Shown: positions 17,913 to 28,039, counted from the first letter of the stretch. The stretch: 64,000 nucleotides of DNA from an uncultured Poribacteria bacterium (GCA_951813545.1 OX638352.1:1550001-1614000); one strand, 5' to 3'. Numbers and translations are program-made. The notes: generated by a model not told the origin, from the letters alone.

Positions 17913-19460
17913 TCACCATGGATGTGTGCGAAATGGTGAAGCAGGTAGCCCTTCCTTATTCACGAAATTGGGTTCAGCACTCTGATGCCAACCGAATCGG
18001 ACGGCGACTGGATTTGCGATGGCATCGCTGGAGACGACAACCGTATCGCCATCAATTGTCGCGTTCGCTTCAAAGAATTCCTTATCTTCACCAGCGATTT
18101 GGAACCATGTGAGCGATTTTTCATCTCGCGACATTAACCCGCTACCAACGTGATCAAACGTGAGTCGGATTGTGTTTCCTTCGACCGCCATTGATTTGTA
18201 GAGCGGACCGGAATATATCACATCATCTCTGCTGTAGTCCTTCGCAAGTGCCCACAACGCCAGTCGTCTACCGACTCCCTGTTTATTTCGGGGATGAACA
18301 TCTCTCGGGTCACCGATGTCGGTTGTCACAGCCATACCGGTATTTTGCAGTGCCAACGTCGCTGTTTGTGCTTCCCAGATTTGTGGCAGGAGAAACTGGC
18401 CGCCCTCTTGATTACTGTAATTGAAGGGTGCGAGTTGAACGAAATAGAACGGGAAATCGCCTTGCCCCCAAACCTCTCGCCAGCCGTTGATGAGTGCCTT
18501 CATCTTCTCGTGATAGATCATACCGTCCTGATGGTTTGATTCGCCTTGATACCAGAGTGCACCGCGTATGCCGTAAGGAACGATCGGATGCACCATACCG
18601 TTGTAGAGTGCCGTCGGTCTCCCTGGATCCACTAACGGATGCGTATTGTCAGGCATCGGTTTAAGCTGTGCCTTGGTTTCTAATGCTTTACGGGTCTCGG
18701 CTATCCACGCTTCTATCGCGTTTATTTTCTCTGGGAGTTGTGAGCGATAGTTCGACTGTATGTTTTCGACTTCTCTGTTTATAGAGGCAAGTGCAGACAC
18801 ACCAGAAAAACCAGCAGGGGGTGTCCACGGTTCAATGAGGGTACCGCCCCACGAGGTGTTGATTAGCCCGATCGGAACATCAAGATTCTTATAGAGTTTC
18901 CGCCCGAAATAGTAGGCGACAGCGGAGAAATTCGGGATCGTCTCAGGTGTGGTCTCGTACCAATCTGCTTCTACATCTTGTTGGGGTAAGCCTGACGGGA
19001 CTCGCGGGATATGGAACAGTCGGATCTTCGGATACATCGCCGCTGCGATCTCTTCCTCGCTATCATTTGAGATACTTACGGGCCATTCCATGTTTGACTG
19101 CCCGGAACAGACCCAGACTTCGCCGAAAAGCACATTCGTCAGTTCGAGGGTGTTACTACCAGTGATTCGGAGTGTATAGGGACCCCCAGCTGCCATAGCA
19201 GGGAGTTTAACTTGCCAATTGCCATCAGCGTCGGCAACCGCGGTGGTTGTTGCTGAAACCGGTTCGACATCTTCGGCTTCAGCACTGAGTGTTATCGTAA
19301 TCTCTTCGCCTGGGGATGCCCACCCCCAGATAGGTACCTGCATGTCGCGCTGCAGGACCATGTTGCTGCCGAAGATACGCGGCAGTGTGACCCCGGAATA
19401 CGCGAAACTTCCGATGAGAAGTGGTAGAAAACCGATGAAAAACAGCAGAATTAGTTCCAT
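17913..19460 (-). CDS. sialate O-acetylesterase-like protein (SASA family), copy A
   Basis: The 515 residues start with a signal peptide (MELILLFFIGFLPLLIGSFAYS). The SGNH/SASA motifs follow: VWVCSGQSNMEWPVS with the nucleophile Ser, NTSWGGTLIEPW, GALWYQGESNHQDG and the catalytic Asp-His pair in IGDPRDVHPRNKQG. Family members remove O-acetyl groups from sialic acids or other sugars, probably in the periplasm. GAAGGAG precedes the start. It lies 72 bases downstream of a highly similar gene on the same strand, so the pair is a tandem duplication and probably co-transcribed. Confidence 0.9.
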   Translation of the reverse strand: MELILLFFIGFLPLLIGSFAYSGVTLPRIFGSNMVLQRDMQVPIWGWASPGEEITITLSAEAEDVEPVSATTTAVADADGNWQVKLPAMAAGGPYTLRITGSNTLELTNVLFGEVWVCSGQSNMEWPVSISNDSEEEIAAAMYPKIRLFHIPRVPSGLPQQDVEADWYETTPETIPNFSAVAYYFGRKLYKNLDVPIGLINTSWGGTLIEPWTPPAGFSGVSALASINREVENIQSNYRSQLPEKINAIEAWIAETRKALETKAQLKPMPDNTHPLVDPGRPTALYNGMVHPIVPYGIRGALWYQGESNHQDGMIYHEKMKALINGWREVWGQGDFPFYFVQLAPFNYSNQEGGQFLLPQIWEAQTATLALQNTGMAVTTDIGDPRDVHPRNKQGVGRRLALWALAKDYSRDDVIYSGPLYKSMAVEGNTIRLTFDHVGSGLMSRDEKSLTWFQIAGEDKEFFEANATIDGDTVVVSSDAIANPVAVRFGWHQSAEPNFVNKEGLPASPFRTHPW

Positions 19461-19532
19461 ATCTTTGCTCCTTCAATTAGGTAGCGGAATGCATAAGTCA
19501 AGTCCTATGGATTTTACTACAATGGCTATCGG

Positions 19533-21083
19533 CTATTTTTCCCATGAATCCGTGCGAAACGGCGATGCCGGTAGACCTTCCTTATTCACGAAATTGGGTT
19601 CAGCACTTTGATGCCAACCAAATCGAACTGCGACCGGATTCGCAACAGCATCACTGGAGACGACGATTGTGTCGCCATCAATTGTTGCCTGCGCTTCAAC
19701 GAATTGCTTATCTTCACCGGCGATTTCAAACCATGTAAGTGGTTTTTCATCTCGCGAGGTTAAACCGCTACCGATAACGTCAAAACTAAGCCGGATTGTG
19801 TTTCCTTCGACCACCATTGATTTGTAAAGCGGACCGGAGTGTGTCACATCATCTCTGCCGTACGTCTTCGCAAGCGCCCATAACGCCAACCGTCTGCCGA
19901 CTTCTTGTTTGTTTCGTGGATGAATGTCCCTGAGGTTACCGATGTCGGTTGTCACAGCCATACCGGTATTCGGGAGTGCTAACGTCGCTGCTTGTGCCTC
20001 CCAAATTTTGGGTAAGAAAAATGGGCTTGCATTGCGTCCGCCGTAATTGAAAGGTGCGAGTTGAACGAAATAGAACGGGAAATCGCCTTGCCCCCAGACA
20101 TCGCGCCAGCCATTGATGAGTGCCTTCATCTTTTCGTGATAGAGCATACCGTCACGGAGATTTGACTCACCTTGATACCAAAGCGCACCGCGGACAGCGT
20201 AAGGGATAAGCGGATGTACCATGCCGTTGTAAAGTCCGGTTGGTCTCGCCTGATGCTTTAGCGGATGGGTATTGTCAGGCATCTGTTTAAGGGGCGCGTC
20301 GGTTTCTAATGCCTCCCGTGTCTCAGCGATCCACGCCTCAATTTCCCTCATTTTTTCTGGAAGTTGCGAGCGGTAGTTCGCCTGTATATCTTGAACCTCT
20401 TTGGATATGGACGCAAGCGCAGGTACAGCGGCGAAACCGACGGGTGGTGTCCATGGTTCAATACGGGTGCCACCCCATGAGGTGTTGATTAGCCCGATCG
20501 GAACATCAAGGTTTTTATAGAGTTTCCGCCCGAAATAGTACGCAACAGCGGAGAAATTTGCGATTGTCTCAGGGTTGGTTTCATACCAATCTGCCTCTAC
20601 GTCTTGCTGGAGCAACCCTGACGGAACTCTCGGCACATAGAACAATCGGATCTTTGGATACATTGCTGCGGCGATTTCTGCTTCATTATCCTTTGAGGCA
20701 TTCACCGACCATTGCATGTTTGATTGCCCAGAGCAGACCCAGACTTCACCGAAAAGTACGTTCGTTAACTCAAGGGTGTTCTCACTAGCGACACGAAGTG
20801 TATAGGGACCGCCAGCTTGCATAGCAGGAAGTTTGGTCTGCCAGTTGCCTTCCATATCGGCAACTACGGTGGTTGAGAAAAGCGGTTCGGCACCTTCGGT
20901 ACCGGTGTTGAGGGTTATAGTGATTTCCTCGCCTGCGGATGCCCAGCCCCAGATAGGGACTTGCATGTCGCGTTGCAGCACCATGTTATTGCCGATGACG
21001 CGTGGTAACGTAACCTCGGCATGCACGACAGGTTGTGTAAGGAATAGTAGTAAACCGATAAGAAATAGTGTAATTCGTTTCAT
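19533..21083 (-). CDS. sialate O-acetylesterase-like protein (SASA family), copy B
   Basis: The 516 residues are a close paralogue of the downstream gene, matching over nearly the full length. It has a signal peptide (MKRITLFLIGLLLFLTQPVVHA), GQSNMQWSV, NTSWGGTRIEPW, GALWYQGESNLRDG and IGNLRDIHPRNKQE. An AAAGGAG Shine-Dalgarno is present. The nucleophile and the Asp/His pair are kept in both copies, so both may be active. Divergence is spread through the protein, which argues for an old duplication that may have given different acetyl-sugar preferences. Confidence 0.9.
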   Translation of the reverse strand: MKRITLFLIGLLLFLTQPVVHAEVTLPRVIGNNMVLQRDMQVPIWGWASAGEEITITLNTGTEGAEPLFSTTVVADMEGNWQTKLPAMQAGGPYTLRVASENTLELTNVLFGEVWVCSGQSNMQWSVNASKDNEAEIAAAMYPKIRLFYVPRVPSGLLQQDVEADWYETNPETIANFSAVAYYFGRKLYKNLDVPIGLINTSWGGTRIEPWTPPVGFAAVPALASISKEVQDIQANYRSQLPEKMREIEAWIAETREALETDAPLKQMPDNTHPLKHQARPTGLYNGMVHPLIPYAVRGALWYQGESNLRDGMLYHEKMKALINGWRDVWGQGDFPFYFVQLAPFNYGGRNASPFFLPKIWEAQAATLALPNTGMAVTTDIGNLRDIHPRNKQEVGRRLALWALAKTYGRDDVTHSGPLYKSMVVEGNTIRLSFDVIGSGLTSRDEKPLTWFEIAGEDKQFVEAQATIDGDTIVVSSDAVANPVAVRFGWHQSAEPNFVNKEGLPASPFRTDSWEK

Positions 21084-21562
21084 GTCGTCGCTCCTTTGAA
21101 GAATAGTGTTCAGTTGTCAGTTGTCGGTAAAAAAACGCATCTTTTACTACAGTGTATCTCATAAATATTTCGAGGGTACTGTTCAATAATAATTTCGCTT
21201 CGGAAGAAACCCCCTAAATCCGCGTTATCAGGGGACTTGGACTATATTCCTCTGATAAAGGGCTTTCTTACTGGGTTTGGTTTGAACGCTTCACCTGATT
21301 AACGCGAGTTCGGCATAAGACATTTCGCCGAGACGTTCGGTCTGAATCTTGGACTCAAAGCCAAAAAACTCCTGCCGGACAGATGCCGCCCTACGGGGCT
21401 TGGAGAATTGGGCATTATTGGTTCTATAGAGATGCCGCCCCTACGGGGCTGCTGTGGTTTTTCTGAGGACTCTGTTCATTTCATCTACATATCAATCTTT
21501 ATATCAAACTCATGTTATTATGGAACACACCAAACTGGTATTCATGAGATATGTTCTAAACA
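21084..21562. repeat. intergenic repeat cluster, no gene
   Basis: No supported gene. It holds GTCAGTTGTCGGTAA-type repeats, a copy of the CTACAGTGTATCTCAT...CTCTGATAAAGGG block (21148-21265, matching 16244-16360) and two copies of the GATGCCGCCC(C)TACGGGGCT palindrome (21382-21400 and 21431-21450), in the same order and spacing as in the 16.1 kb gap, but rearranged relative to the first block. Confidence 0.75.
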
Positions 21563-23917
21563 CTAACAACTATTCAGGCGTTCGGCGAGGTAACTGTTGC
21601 GTTGCATTACCTGATTGTTACGGATACAGATGCCGAGTGCCTGTTTGGTGCCGACGACCACGACGCGTTCCTTCGCGCGTGTGATACCGGTGTAAAGAAG
21701 ATTCCGCTGTAACATCATATAGTGTTGCGTGTGCAACGGGATAATAACGGCAGGATACTCGCTGCCCTGCGCTTTGTGGATCGTCGTGGCATACGCCAAG
21801 ACGAGTTCCCCGAGGTCTGCGGTATCGTAAGCTACCTGTTTATCGTGGAATTGGATGTAGACTTTTTTGTCAATGTGCTCAATCGCAACAACTCTTCCGA
21901 TGTCACCATTGAACACATCATAGTCGTAGTTGTTGCGGATCTGCATTACTTTATCGCCGATGCGGAAACCGCCCGCTGTGATGGTTCGGTCTTTCGCGTG
22001 CGAGACTTGCGCGTAGGATCGAACCCCGAACCGTGATTTTTCTAACGGATGGAATGCCGGGGCAGTGTATTCCGGATTCAACACCTCCTGAAGGCGTTTG
22101 TTGAGATTTTCAGTGCCGAGGACGCCGCGCCGCATCGGACAGAGGAGTTGGATGTCGTCCATTGGATGGTAATTGTAGTGCTGTGGTAACCGATCAGAAA
22201 TGACGGAGCATATTAATTCAACAATTACCTCTGGATCGTCCTCTTCCATGAAGAAAAAGTTTCGGTCTGCATCGCCAGTGAGTTCAGGAAAATCACCCTT
22301 GTTAATACGATGGGCATTTGTGACGATCATGCTTTCCTCCGCTTGGCGGAATATCTCGGTCAATTGAATGACAGGTATCTTTTGAGAATCAATGAGTTCC
22401 TTTAGGACATTGCCTGCACCGACAGAGGGAAGTTGATCGGTGTCCCCAATGAGAATGACAGTGGTCCCCGGACGGATTGCCTGCATCAAACGGTTCATCA
22501 GGACGAGGTCTACCATAGATGTCTCATCAATAATAACCACATCCGTGTCTAAAGGGTTCTGTCTATTCCGTTTAAACGCATTGATTTGTGGTGAGAATTC
22601 AAGGAGGCGATGGATGGTTTTGGCTTCACCGCCGGTTGTCTCGCTAAGGCGTTTGGCAGCTCGTCCGGTGGGTGCTGCCAAAGTGATGCGTTTGCCTTGT
22701 GCCTCAAATAGCCGGATCATGCCGACCGTGGTTGTCGTCTTGCCAGTGCCGGGTCCGCCGGTAAGAATCAGCGCACGTGCTGTCACCGCAGTGTGGATCG
22801 CCTCACGTTGCTGTGGCGCGAAACGGATACGCATCTCGTTCTCCAACTGGGCAAGGGATGCAGCATTGTCAGATGGCAACGCATTGATATTTTGCTCTTG
22901 ACTTGCTAAGAGCCTCAAAAACTGATTTGCGACCCCCAGTTCCGCGTAGTAAAAGGGAGCGAGATAGATGGCGGAGTGGTTGTCGGCTGTCGGCTGTCGG
23001 CTGTCGGAAATCTCTTCCTGATTGCTGGTGCCTGATTGTTGATTGCTAATCTCGTAGTCGCCCTGTGTCTCGTCTATGCTAACCTGTTCGTCGGCATCGG
23101 AGAAGTCTGTAAAACCGGGATTAATAATTTCCTCGATTTCAACGAGGGCAGCAATACCTTGCTCAATCGCTTCCGGTTCCTGCTCAAGCATCGTCTGACA
23201 CGCCTCAATAAGTTCGGAGCGGTGTTGAAAAACGTGTCCTTCATCTGCCTTTTGGCTGAGAACGTATTTAATCCCCGCTTGCACCCGTTGCGGTGCGTCC
23301 TTATCGATGCCGAGTTTCTGCGCGATTGTGTCGGCGGTTACGAATCCGATACCGTAAATGTCGTCGGCGAGGCGATACGGATTTTCTGTGACAATTGGGA
23401 TTGCATCGCTTTCATAAGTCTTGTAAATCTTTGCGGCGTGCGCCGTGCTCACATCGTGCGATTGCAGGAACAGCATGACGTTTTTAATTTCGCGCTGTGC
23501 CTCCCACGCTTCCTTGATCATCTCTACACGCTTCCGCCCGATGCCGGGGACGCGTGCCAGTTTATCAGGTTCCTGCTCAATGACATCCATCGTATCCATC
23601 CCGAACTTACGGACGATGAGCGCTGCCATCTTTGGACCGATGCCCTTGATGAGACCTGAGCCGAGGTATTTTCTTAATCCGACGATGTTTGCGGGCAGGA
23701 TGGTTTCATACTTCTCGATTTGGAACTGTCTACCGTATTTGGCATTGTCTACCCACTCGCCTTGGAGGAGGAGACTCTCGCCGGGATTGATAGATGCTAA
23801 ATTGCCGACGACAGTGATGAGTTCGGAATGGTCGCGCGCGGAAAGCCGCCCGACTGTGTAGCCGGTGTCAGGGTTCTCATAGACGATGCGTTCAAGTATA
23901 CCCTGTAGTGTTTCCAT
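21563..23917 (-). CDS. recD2: RecD2-family ATP-dependent DNA helicase
   Basis: The 784 residues have the RecD2 N-terminal OB-like and helix-hairpin-helix parts (METLQGILERIVYENPDTGYTV; ARVPGIGRKRVEMI). The superfamily 1B motor follows: Walker A LTGGPGTGKTTTTVGMI, motif II VVIIDETSMVDL, GDTDQLPSVGAG, QLTEIFRQ and the C-terminal YAMTIHKAQGSE-like segment (YATTIHKAQGSEYP). RecD2 is a 5'-3' helicase acting without RecBC. Residues about 290-320 are a low-complexity insert (SNQQSGTSNQEEISDSRQP) whose DNA (about 22975-23055) matches the dispersed TTGTCGGCTGTCGG repeats seen between genes, so a repeat appears to have been absorbed into the reading frame. Confidence 0.92.
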   Translation of the reverse strand: METLQGILERIVYENPDTGYTVGRLSARDHSELITVVGNLASINPGESLLLQGEWVDNAKYGRQFQIEKYETILPANIVGLRKYLGSGLIKGIGPKMAALIVRKFGMDTMDVIEQEPDKLARVPGIGRKRVEMIKEAWEAQREIKNVMLFLQSHDVSTAHAAKIYKTYESDAIPIVTENPYRLADDIYGIGFVTADTIAQKLGIDKDAPQRVQAGIKYVLSQKADEGHVFQHRSELIEACQTMLEQEPEAIEQGIAALVEIEEIINPGFTDFSDADEQVSIDETQGDYEISNQQSGTSNQEEISDSRQPTADNHSAIYLAPFYYAELGVANQFLRLLASQEQNINALPSDNAASLAQLENEMRIRFAPQQREAIHTAVTARALILTGGPGTGKTTTTVGMIRLFEAQGKRITLAAPTGRAAKRLSETTGGEAKTIHRLLEFSPQINAFKRNRQNPLDTDVVIIDETSMVDLVLMNRLMQAIRPGTTVILIGDTDQLPSVGAGNVLKELIDSQKIPVIQLTEIFRQAEESMIVTNAHRINKGDFPELTGDADRNFFFMEEDDPEVIVELICSVISDRLPQHYNYHPMDDIQLLCPMRRGVLGTENLNKRLQEVLNPEYTAPAFHPLEKSRFGVRSYAQVSHAKDRTITAGGFRIGDKVMQIRNNYDYDVFNGDIGRVVAIEHIDKKVYIQFHDKQVAYDTADLGELVLAYATTIHKAQGSEYPAVIIPLHTQHYMMLQRNLLYTGITRAKERVVVVGTKQALGICIRNNQVMQRNSYLAERLNSC

Positions 23918-24131
23918 TTTTTAATTTAGCCCTAACGGGAGCTGGCAGGATACATTGGGAGTAGACGGCAATTTTCAAAATCCGCCTTTCGCCCTTGGCT
24001 ACAGGCTGCCATCTCTGGTTTCTTAATTATTGGCTTCTGAGCATCGTTCCACTTCGTTTCACGATGGTTTTCGGTTAATTCCAGCTGGGTTGGAAATCCA
24101 CGCTGAGTTTTTAAACTATAAACAGAGCGAA

Positions 24132-24701
24132 CTACTCAAATAGGTGTGCGATTGGACAAGAAAACTCTGGCACGACATCCTCACCTGTGAGTGTATCATC
24201 ACGTGTGAGCATCTCAATATCCGTCCCAGAACGATATATCGTCACGGTTTGGGAAACAGGTTCAAGCACCCAGACAAGACGGGTTCCCGCGTTTAAATAT
24301 GCAAGTGCCTTCTCGGCAACGCGAGATTGAACATCTGAGGGAGAAACGACCTCAACCGCCAGATCGGGTGGTATAGGAAACCCCTTTGTTTTGTCGCCCG
24401 TTAACTGTGCAGTCGAAACAAATGCGACATCAGGCTTCATTATACGTTCCCCAACCTGAAACGTGGTCTCCGCAGTGTACAAACGACCCAATTTTTGTTG
24501 ATAGACATGCGAATACAAATAATGAATGACGTTGACACTAATTTCACCATGCTCTCTCGACGGTGGTGCCATTGGTACTAATTCTCCCTTAACATATTCA
24601 TATCCCTCTACATCATGCTCGAGAAACTCTTCCAACGTCATCTTGAGACTTTCTGGCGGACGTATTCCTTGCTCAACTTCGTGGATTTCTTGTGGTTTCA
24701 T
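24132..24701 (-). CDS. Uma2-family (DUF820) putative restriction endonuclease-like protein
   Basis: The 189 residues match the Uma2/DUF820 family. LKMTLEEFLEHDVEGYEYVKGELVPMAPPSREHGEIS is the N-terminal signature, and the PD-(D/E)XK core follows with MKPDVAFVS, DLAVEVVSPSD and AEKALAYLNAGTRLVWVLEP. A GGAGGG Shine-Dalgarno precedes the ATG. These proteins have a nuclease fold and often occur as many copies per genome, but their activity is not settled. No methyltransferase partner is adjacent. Confidence 0.88.
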   Translation of the reverse strand: MKPQEIHEVEQGIRPPESLKMTLEEFLEHDVEGYEYVKGELVPMAPPSREHGEISVNVIHYLYSHVYQQKLGRLYTAETTFQVGERIMKPDVAFVSTAQLTGDKTKGFPIPPDLAVEVVSPSDVQSRVAEKALAYLNAGTRLVWVLEPVSQTVTIYRSGTDIEMLTRDDTLTGEDVVPEFSCPIAHLFE

Positions 24702-24831
24702 GCTCTTAATCCCTCCGTATAGAAAGTCAGCCGCAGGGGCAGGGTCACCCTGCCCCTACAAACCTAAGCGCGTTTGAATGGGAAAGGTAAACAATTCCTC
24801 TTTCTTTCACCCGCTGATCTTCACCTGAAGC

Positions 24832-26064
24832 CTAACCCATTTCCGTCATCAATTTCCGAAAAGCGTTGAGTTGCGGCGGAATGGTGTACGGTTTATCGGT
24901 TTTATCTTGGAGTGCCTCAACGGTTTTGAGTCCGTTGCCGGTGATGGCGAGGACTATCGATTCATCCCGCCCAATGTGGCCGCTGTCTATCAACTTTTTT
25001 GCAGCGGCGAGCGTAACACCACCAGCAGTTTCGGTGAAGATACCTTCTGTAGCAGCGAGGAGTTTGATCGCCTCTACGATCTCACCATCGGTGGCGTGTT
25101 CGCCAACCCCGCCAGAGTTTCGGACTGTATCAACAGCATAGATACCATCTGCAGGATTTCCAATAGCAAGGGATTTAGCGATTGTGTTCGGTCTGACAGG
25201 CTTTACAAAATCGCCGTTCTCTTTGTATGTGTTGACGATGGGACCACAACCTTCCGCTTGGGCGACGTGGATTTTGGTGTTTGGTTTGTCTATTAAGCCC
25301 AAAGTGTGGAATTCTTTTAATGCTTTTCCAATCTTTGTGATGAGAGAACCACCGGCGGCAGGTGCGACGATATGTGCGGGTGCTTCCCAACCGAGCTGCT
25401 CAATTAACTCAAAGCAGAGGGTTTTCGAGCCTTCAGCATAGAAAGGTCGGATGTTGATGTTAACAAATGCCCACGGATAGACCCCACCAATTTCACTGCA
25501 GAGTCGGTTGACATCGTCATAATTCCCAGTGATACCCACAACTGTGGGACCATAAACGAGTGATGCGACGACCTTCCCGACTTCAAGATCGGCGGGGATG
25601 AAGATAAAGCAGTTTAGTTTCGCGATGGCGGCGTGTGCAGCAACAGCATTAGCAAGATTGCCAGTAGACGCACAGGAAACAGTGTCAAAGTCGAATTCCT
25701 TCGCTTTGCTCAAGGCGACCGCGACAACCCGATCTTTGAAGGAAAACGTCGGATGGCAGACGGTGTCATCTTTGATATAGAGCACCTTGACCCCGAGCGC
25801 GTCTGCGAGATTCTTCGCGCGAATGAGGGGTGTGAATCCGGTGTGCTCACCGTCAGTCGGTTCACCATCCACCGGCAGGAGATCTGCATAACGCCACATG
25901 CTTTCTGGACCGCTCTCTATTGAATGCCTTGAGATAGATTTTTGTATCACTTCATAGTCATAGTCAACTTCCAGAGGCCCAAAACAGAATTCGCAAACGT
26001 GAAGAGGCTCTTTTGGATACTTCTCACCACATTCGCGGCATTTGAGCCCTAATACTTTTTCCAT
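24832..26064 (-). CDS. thrC: threonine synthase
   Basis: The 410 residues begin with a zinc-ribbon-like segment (CRECGEKYPKEPLHVCEFC). They continue with the fold-type II PLP enzyme core: DTVCHPTFSFKDRVVAVAL, with the PLP lysine in SFKDR, then CASTGNLANAVAAHAA, APAAGGSLITKIG and VLAITGNGLKTVEAL. It converts O-phosphohomoserine to threonine. Length and N-terminal zinc ribbon fit the archaeal/bacterial class. AAGGAAG precedes the ATG. It stands alone; no homoserine kinase or dehydrogenase is nearby. Confidence 0.92.
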   Translation of the reverse strand: MEKVLGLKCRECGEKYPKEPLHVCEFCFGPLEVDYDYEVIQKSISRHSIESGPESMWRYADLLPVDGEPTDGEHTGFTPLIRAKNLADALGVKVLYIKDDTVCHPTFSFKDRVVAVALSKAKEFDFDTVSCASTGNLANAVAAHAAIAKLNCFIFIPADLEVGKVVASLVYGPTVVGITGNYDDVNRLCSEIGGVYPWAFVNINIRPFYAEGSKTLCFELIEQLGWEAPAHIVAPAAGGSLITKIGKALKEFHTLGLIDKPNTKIHVAQAEGCGPIVNTYKENGDFVKPVRPNTIAKSLAIGNPADGIYAVDTVRNSGGVGEHATDGEIVEAIKLLAATEGIFTETAGGVTLAAAKKLIDSGHIGRDESIVLAITGNGLKTVEALQDKTDKPYTIPPQLNAFRKLMTEMG

Positions 26065-26421
26065 TGTTTTCTTCCTTTTGAATTTCTAACTATGGGAATC
26101 TGGTCACTGCTCCACTACGTTTCGCAGTGGTTTTTGGTTAATTCCAACTCCTCCAAGGGTTCAAAGGTTTCTGAATTCACCAGAAACCATCGTGGAATGT
26201 AATGGAACGATGACCAAAGTTAATAGTTAAAAAAATGAATTTGAACACTATCTTGGTGAATCAAAGGGTTCCAAGAATTTTCTTTCAGTCCATCCGCGTT
26301 TATCGTCAATCTACAATCACCTATACACCAAAAGATTGGCGGGGTTACAAACCCCGCCAGCGGAGGTGGTCGGTAAATGGCGGGGTTACAAACCCCACCA
26401 GCGGAGATGATCGGTAAATGA
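26065..26421. repeat. intergenic repeats, including two GGCGGGGTTACAAACCCC hairpins
   Basis: No gene. It contains a GGTTAATTCCAACTCC palindromic repeat (about 26107-26150) and, near the downstream gene end, a direct duplication of a 41-base unit. The unit has GGCGGGGTTACAAACCCC, CCAGCGGAG and GGTCGGTAAAT at about 26338-26378 and 26379-26419. The hairpin unit resembles the GGCGAGGTT...AACCTCGCC family found throughout the window. Confidence 0.75.
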
Positions 26422-27744
26422 TTAGATTGTCAATTTAACGCTAAATTCGTTCTTTCCAGGTCGCAATGTGAGGCGTATAAAAAGTGAATGTTTCCCTACC
26501 CATCTGATGTCATCGGTGTCAGATTCGGTTAATCGTAACCCTTCGTGATCACCCCATACCGCGATTCCATAAGGCATTGTCCTCGTTGACTCTACCGTAA
26601 TAGCGATGTGGAGCTTTGTTCGATGTCGAGTTGGTGAAAAACTTGTTAGCACAGGCTTATTCGCATCGGATTGTAACACCTGTTCGCCAATATAATTTTT
26701 GATTTTAACCGGATCCATAGCCCCTTCGACGAAAATGAATTCGCACACTGCGTCGCAGTAATACATCTTTAACGTAGACTTCGGATCGGTAGTTTCCTCT
26801 TGTGCTTCTGTACTCGCGCCGACAACCGCCACGGGTTCGGTCAGTTTACAACGTGTTATGTAATCGTCAACCATTTGAGAGAGCAGTAGCGGCTTCGTCC
26901 GTTCAACACTAACAACGTGTGCGAAGTATGCATCCAGCCGGTCCAGTCCATCTTGTCCGAGGTGCGCGACGGTGAACGGATCAATATGTTCTACATAACC
27001 GAGCCACTGATTCCACACCGTGTTCTCCAAATAGGTATCGTAATGCTGCTGCGCCGTTCCATTTAAGAGTGCGGCGCGAAGATTATGTGTATCCTCGGCA
27101 AGATGACCAGCGGTGTGGTAAGGGACACCCACAATTTTCTCAAACGATTGGGCAGGATTTCCATCAGTGATACCTGCAATAGAATCAAGGGTCGTTGATG
27201 CCTCAAGCGGATAAAAGCACCCAAAGCCTCCACGGTCGGTTTCCATTTCGGAAACGTCAGGATGTGCCTCATCCGTATCGTGTTGATGCCAGTGATAACC
27301 CCAGAGTCCTCGGAACCCGCTTTGCTCAAGTGCACGTAGGAAAGTATCGTTCTTGAAGACCGCCCCTGCGACATTAAACTCCGCCCAAGGCATCGCTCGC
27401 GTGAGTCTTTCGCGTTCCCTGATTATATACTCCGGTAACTTCTCTCGCATTGTGACGAGATGTGATGCCATGGCTTCTGTGCTGGCACCCGGGTTCGCGT
27501 TTCTTTCCTTCTCCCAATTTGTCTGCCAGATCGGTTTGATATCAAGCATCAACAAAGGGGTGTCGCCATTCTCTGTATGCCATGTTTCAAACACTTTAGC
27601 GACAACTGGAGCAGACTTAGTGTCAACTGCCCATGTTATGGGTATACTGTGTTTGTGCGCGATTTCCGCTAAGAGTCGGACACCCTCAAGCAATCGTTCC
27701 CGGTTTTCCCCTATTGCTGTGCTTACCAATCCGTAATTCAACAT
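26422..27744 (-). CDS. unrecognised protein with deacetylase/TIM-barrel-like N-terminus
   Basis: The 440 residues have no motif I can assign firmly. The first half (MLNYGLVSTAIGENRERLLEG, HSIPITWAVDTKSA, LPEYIIRERERLTRAMPWAEFNVAGAVFKNDTFLRALEQSGFRGLWGYHWHQHD) resembles the glycoside hydrolase/polysaccharide deacetylase superfamily. The classical deacetylase metal triad is not obvious. The C-terminal 120 residues look like a beta-rich accessory domain. There is no signal peptide, so it is probably cytoplasmic. No Shine-Dalgarno is seen. It may act on a carbohydrate, but this is only a hint. Confidence 0.6.
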   Translation of the reverse strand: MLNYGLVSTAIGENRERLLEGVRLLAEIAHKHSIPITWAVDTKSAPVVAKVFETWHTENGDTPLLMLDIKPIWQTNWEKERNANPGASTEAMASHLVTMREKLPEYIIRERERLTRAMPWAEFNVAGAVFKNDTFLRALEQSGFRGLWGYHWHQHDTDEAHPDVSEMETDRGGFGCFYPLEASTTLDSIAGITDGNPAQSFEKIVGVPYHTAGHLAEDTHNLRAALLNGTAQQHYDTYLENTVWNQWLGYVEHIDPFTVAHLGQDGLDRLDAYFAHVVSVERTKPLLLSQMVDDYITRCKLTEPVAVVGASTEAQEETTDPKSTLKMYYCDAVCEFIFVEGAMDPVKIKNYIGEQVLQSDANKPVLTSFSPTRHRTKLHIAITVESTRTMPYGIAVWGDHEGLRLTESDTDDIRWVGKHSLFIRLTLRPGKNEFSVKLTI

Positions 27745-27785
27745 TTTTGAATGGTTATCAGTTATCAGTTGTCGGCTGTCAGCAC

Positions 27786-28008
27786 GTAGGTTGGGTTGAA
27801 CGGAAACTTCTTAAAAATCGCATACGAAAATAACTTTCAGGATTCACCAAAGAACTAAAATCGCCGAAATGCGAGTGAAACCCAACATATTACTACGGTT
27901 TGGATTGTTGGGTTTCGCTATGGTTCATCTATATGGATGAGGTAGCGAAAACAGCGTCCGCGTATAAACAAGATGGACCGTTGTCTTTTACCGCTCAACC
28001 CAACCTAC
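27786..28008. mobile_element. MITE-like repeat, GTAGGTTGGGTTGA ends (copy 2)
   Basis: The 223 bp segment is bounded by GTAGGTTGGGTTGAACGG and CCGCTCAACCCAACCTAC. The interior shares AAACCCAACA and TTGGGTTTCGCTAT blocks with 17636-17860 and 57538-57780. It is non-coding and fills most of the 27745-28039 gap. Confidence 0.78.
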
Positions 28009-28039
28009 ATCTGCTTATATTTTTATTCTCGAACTCACG

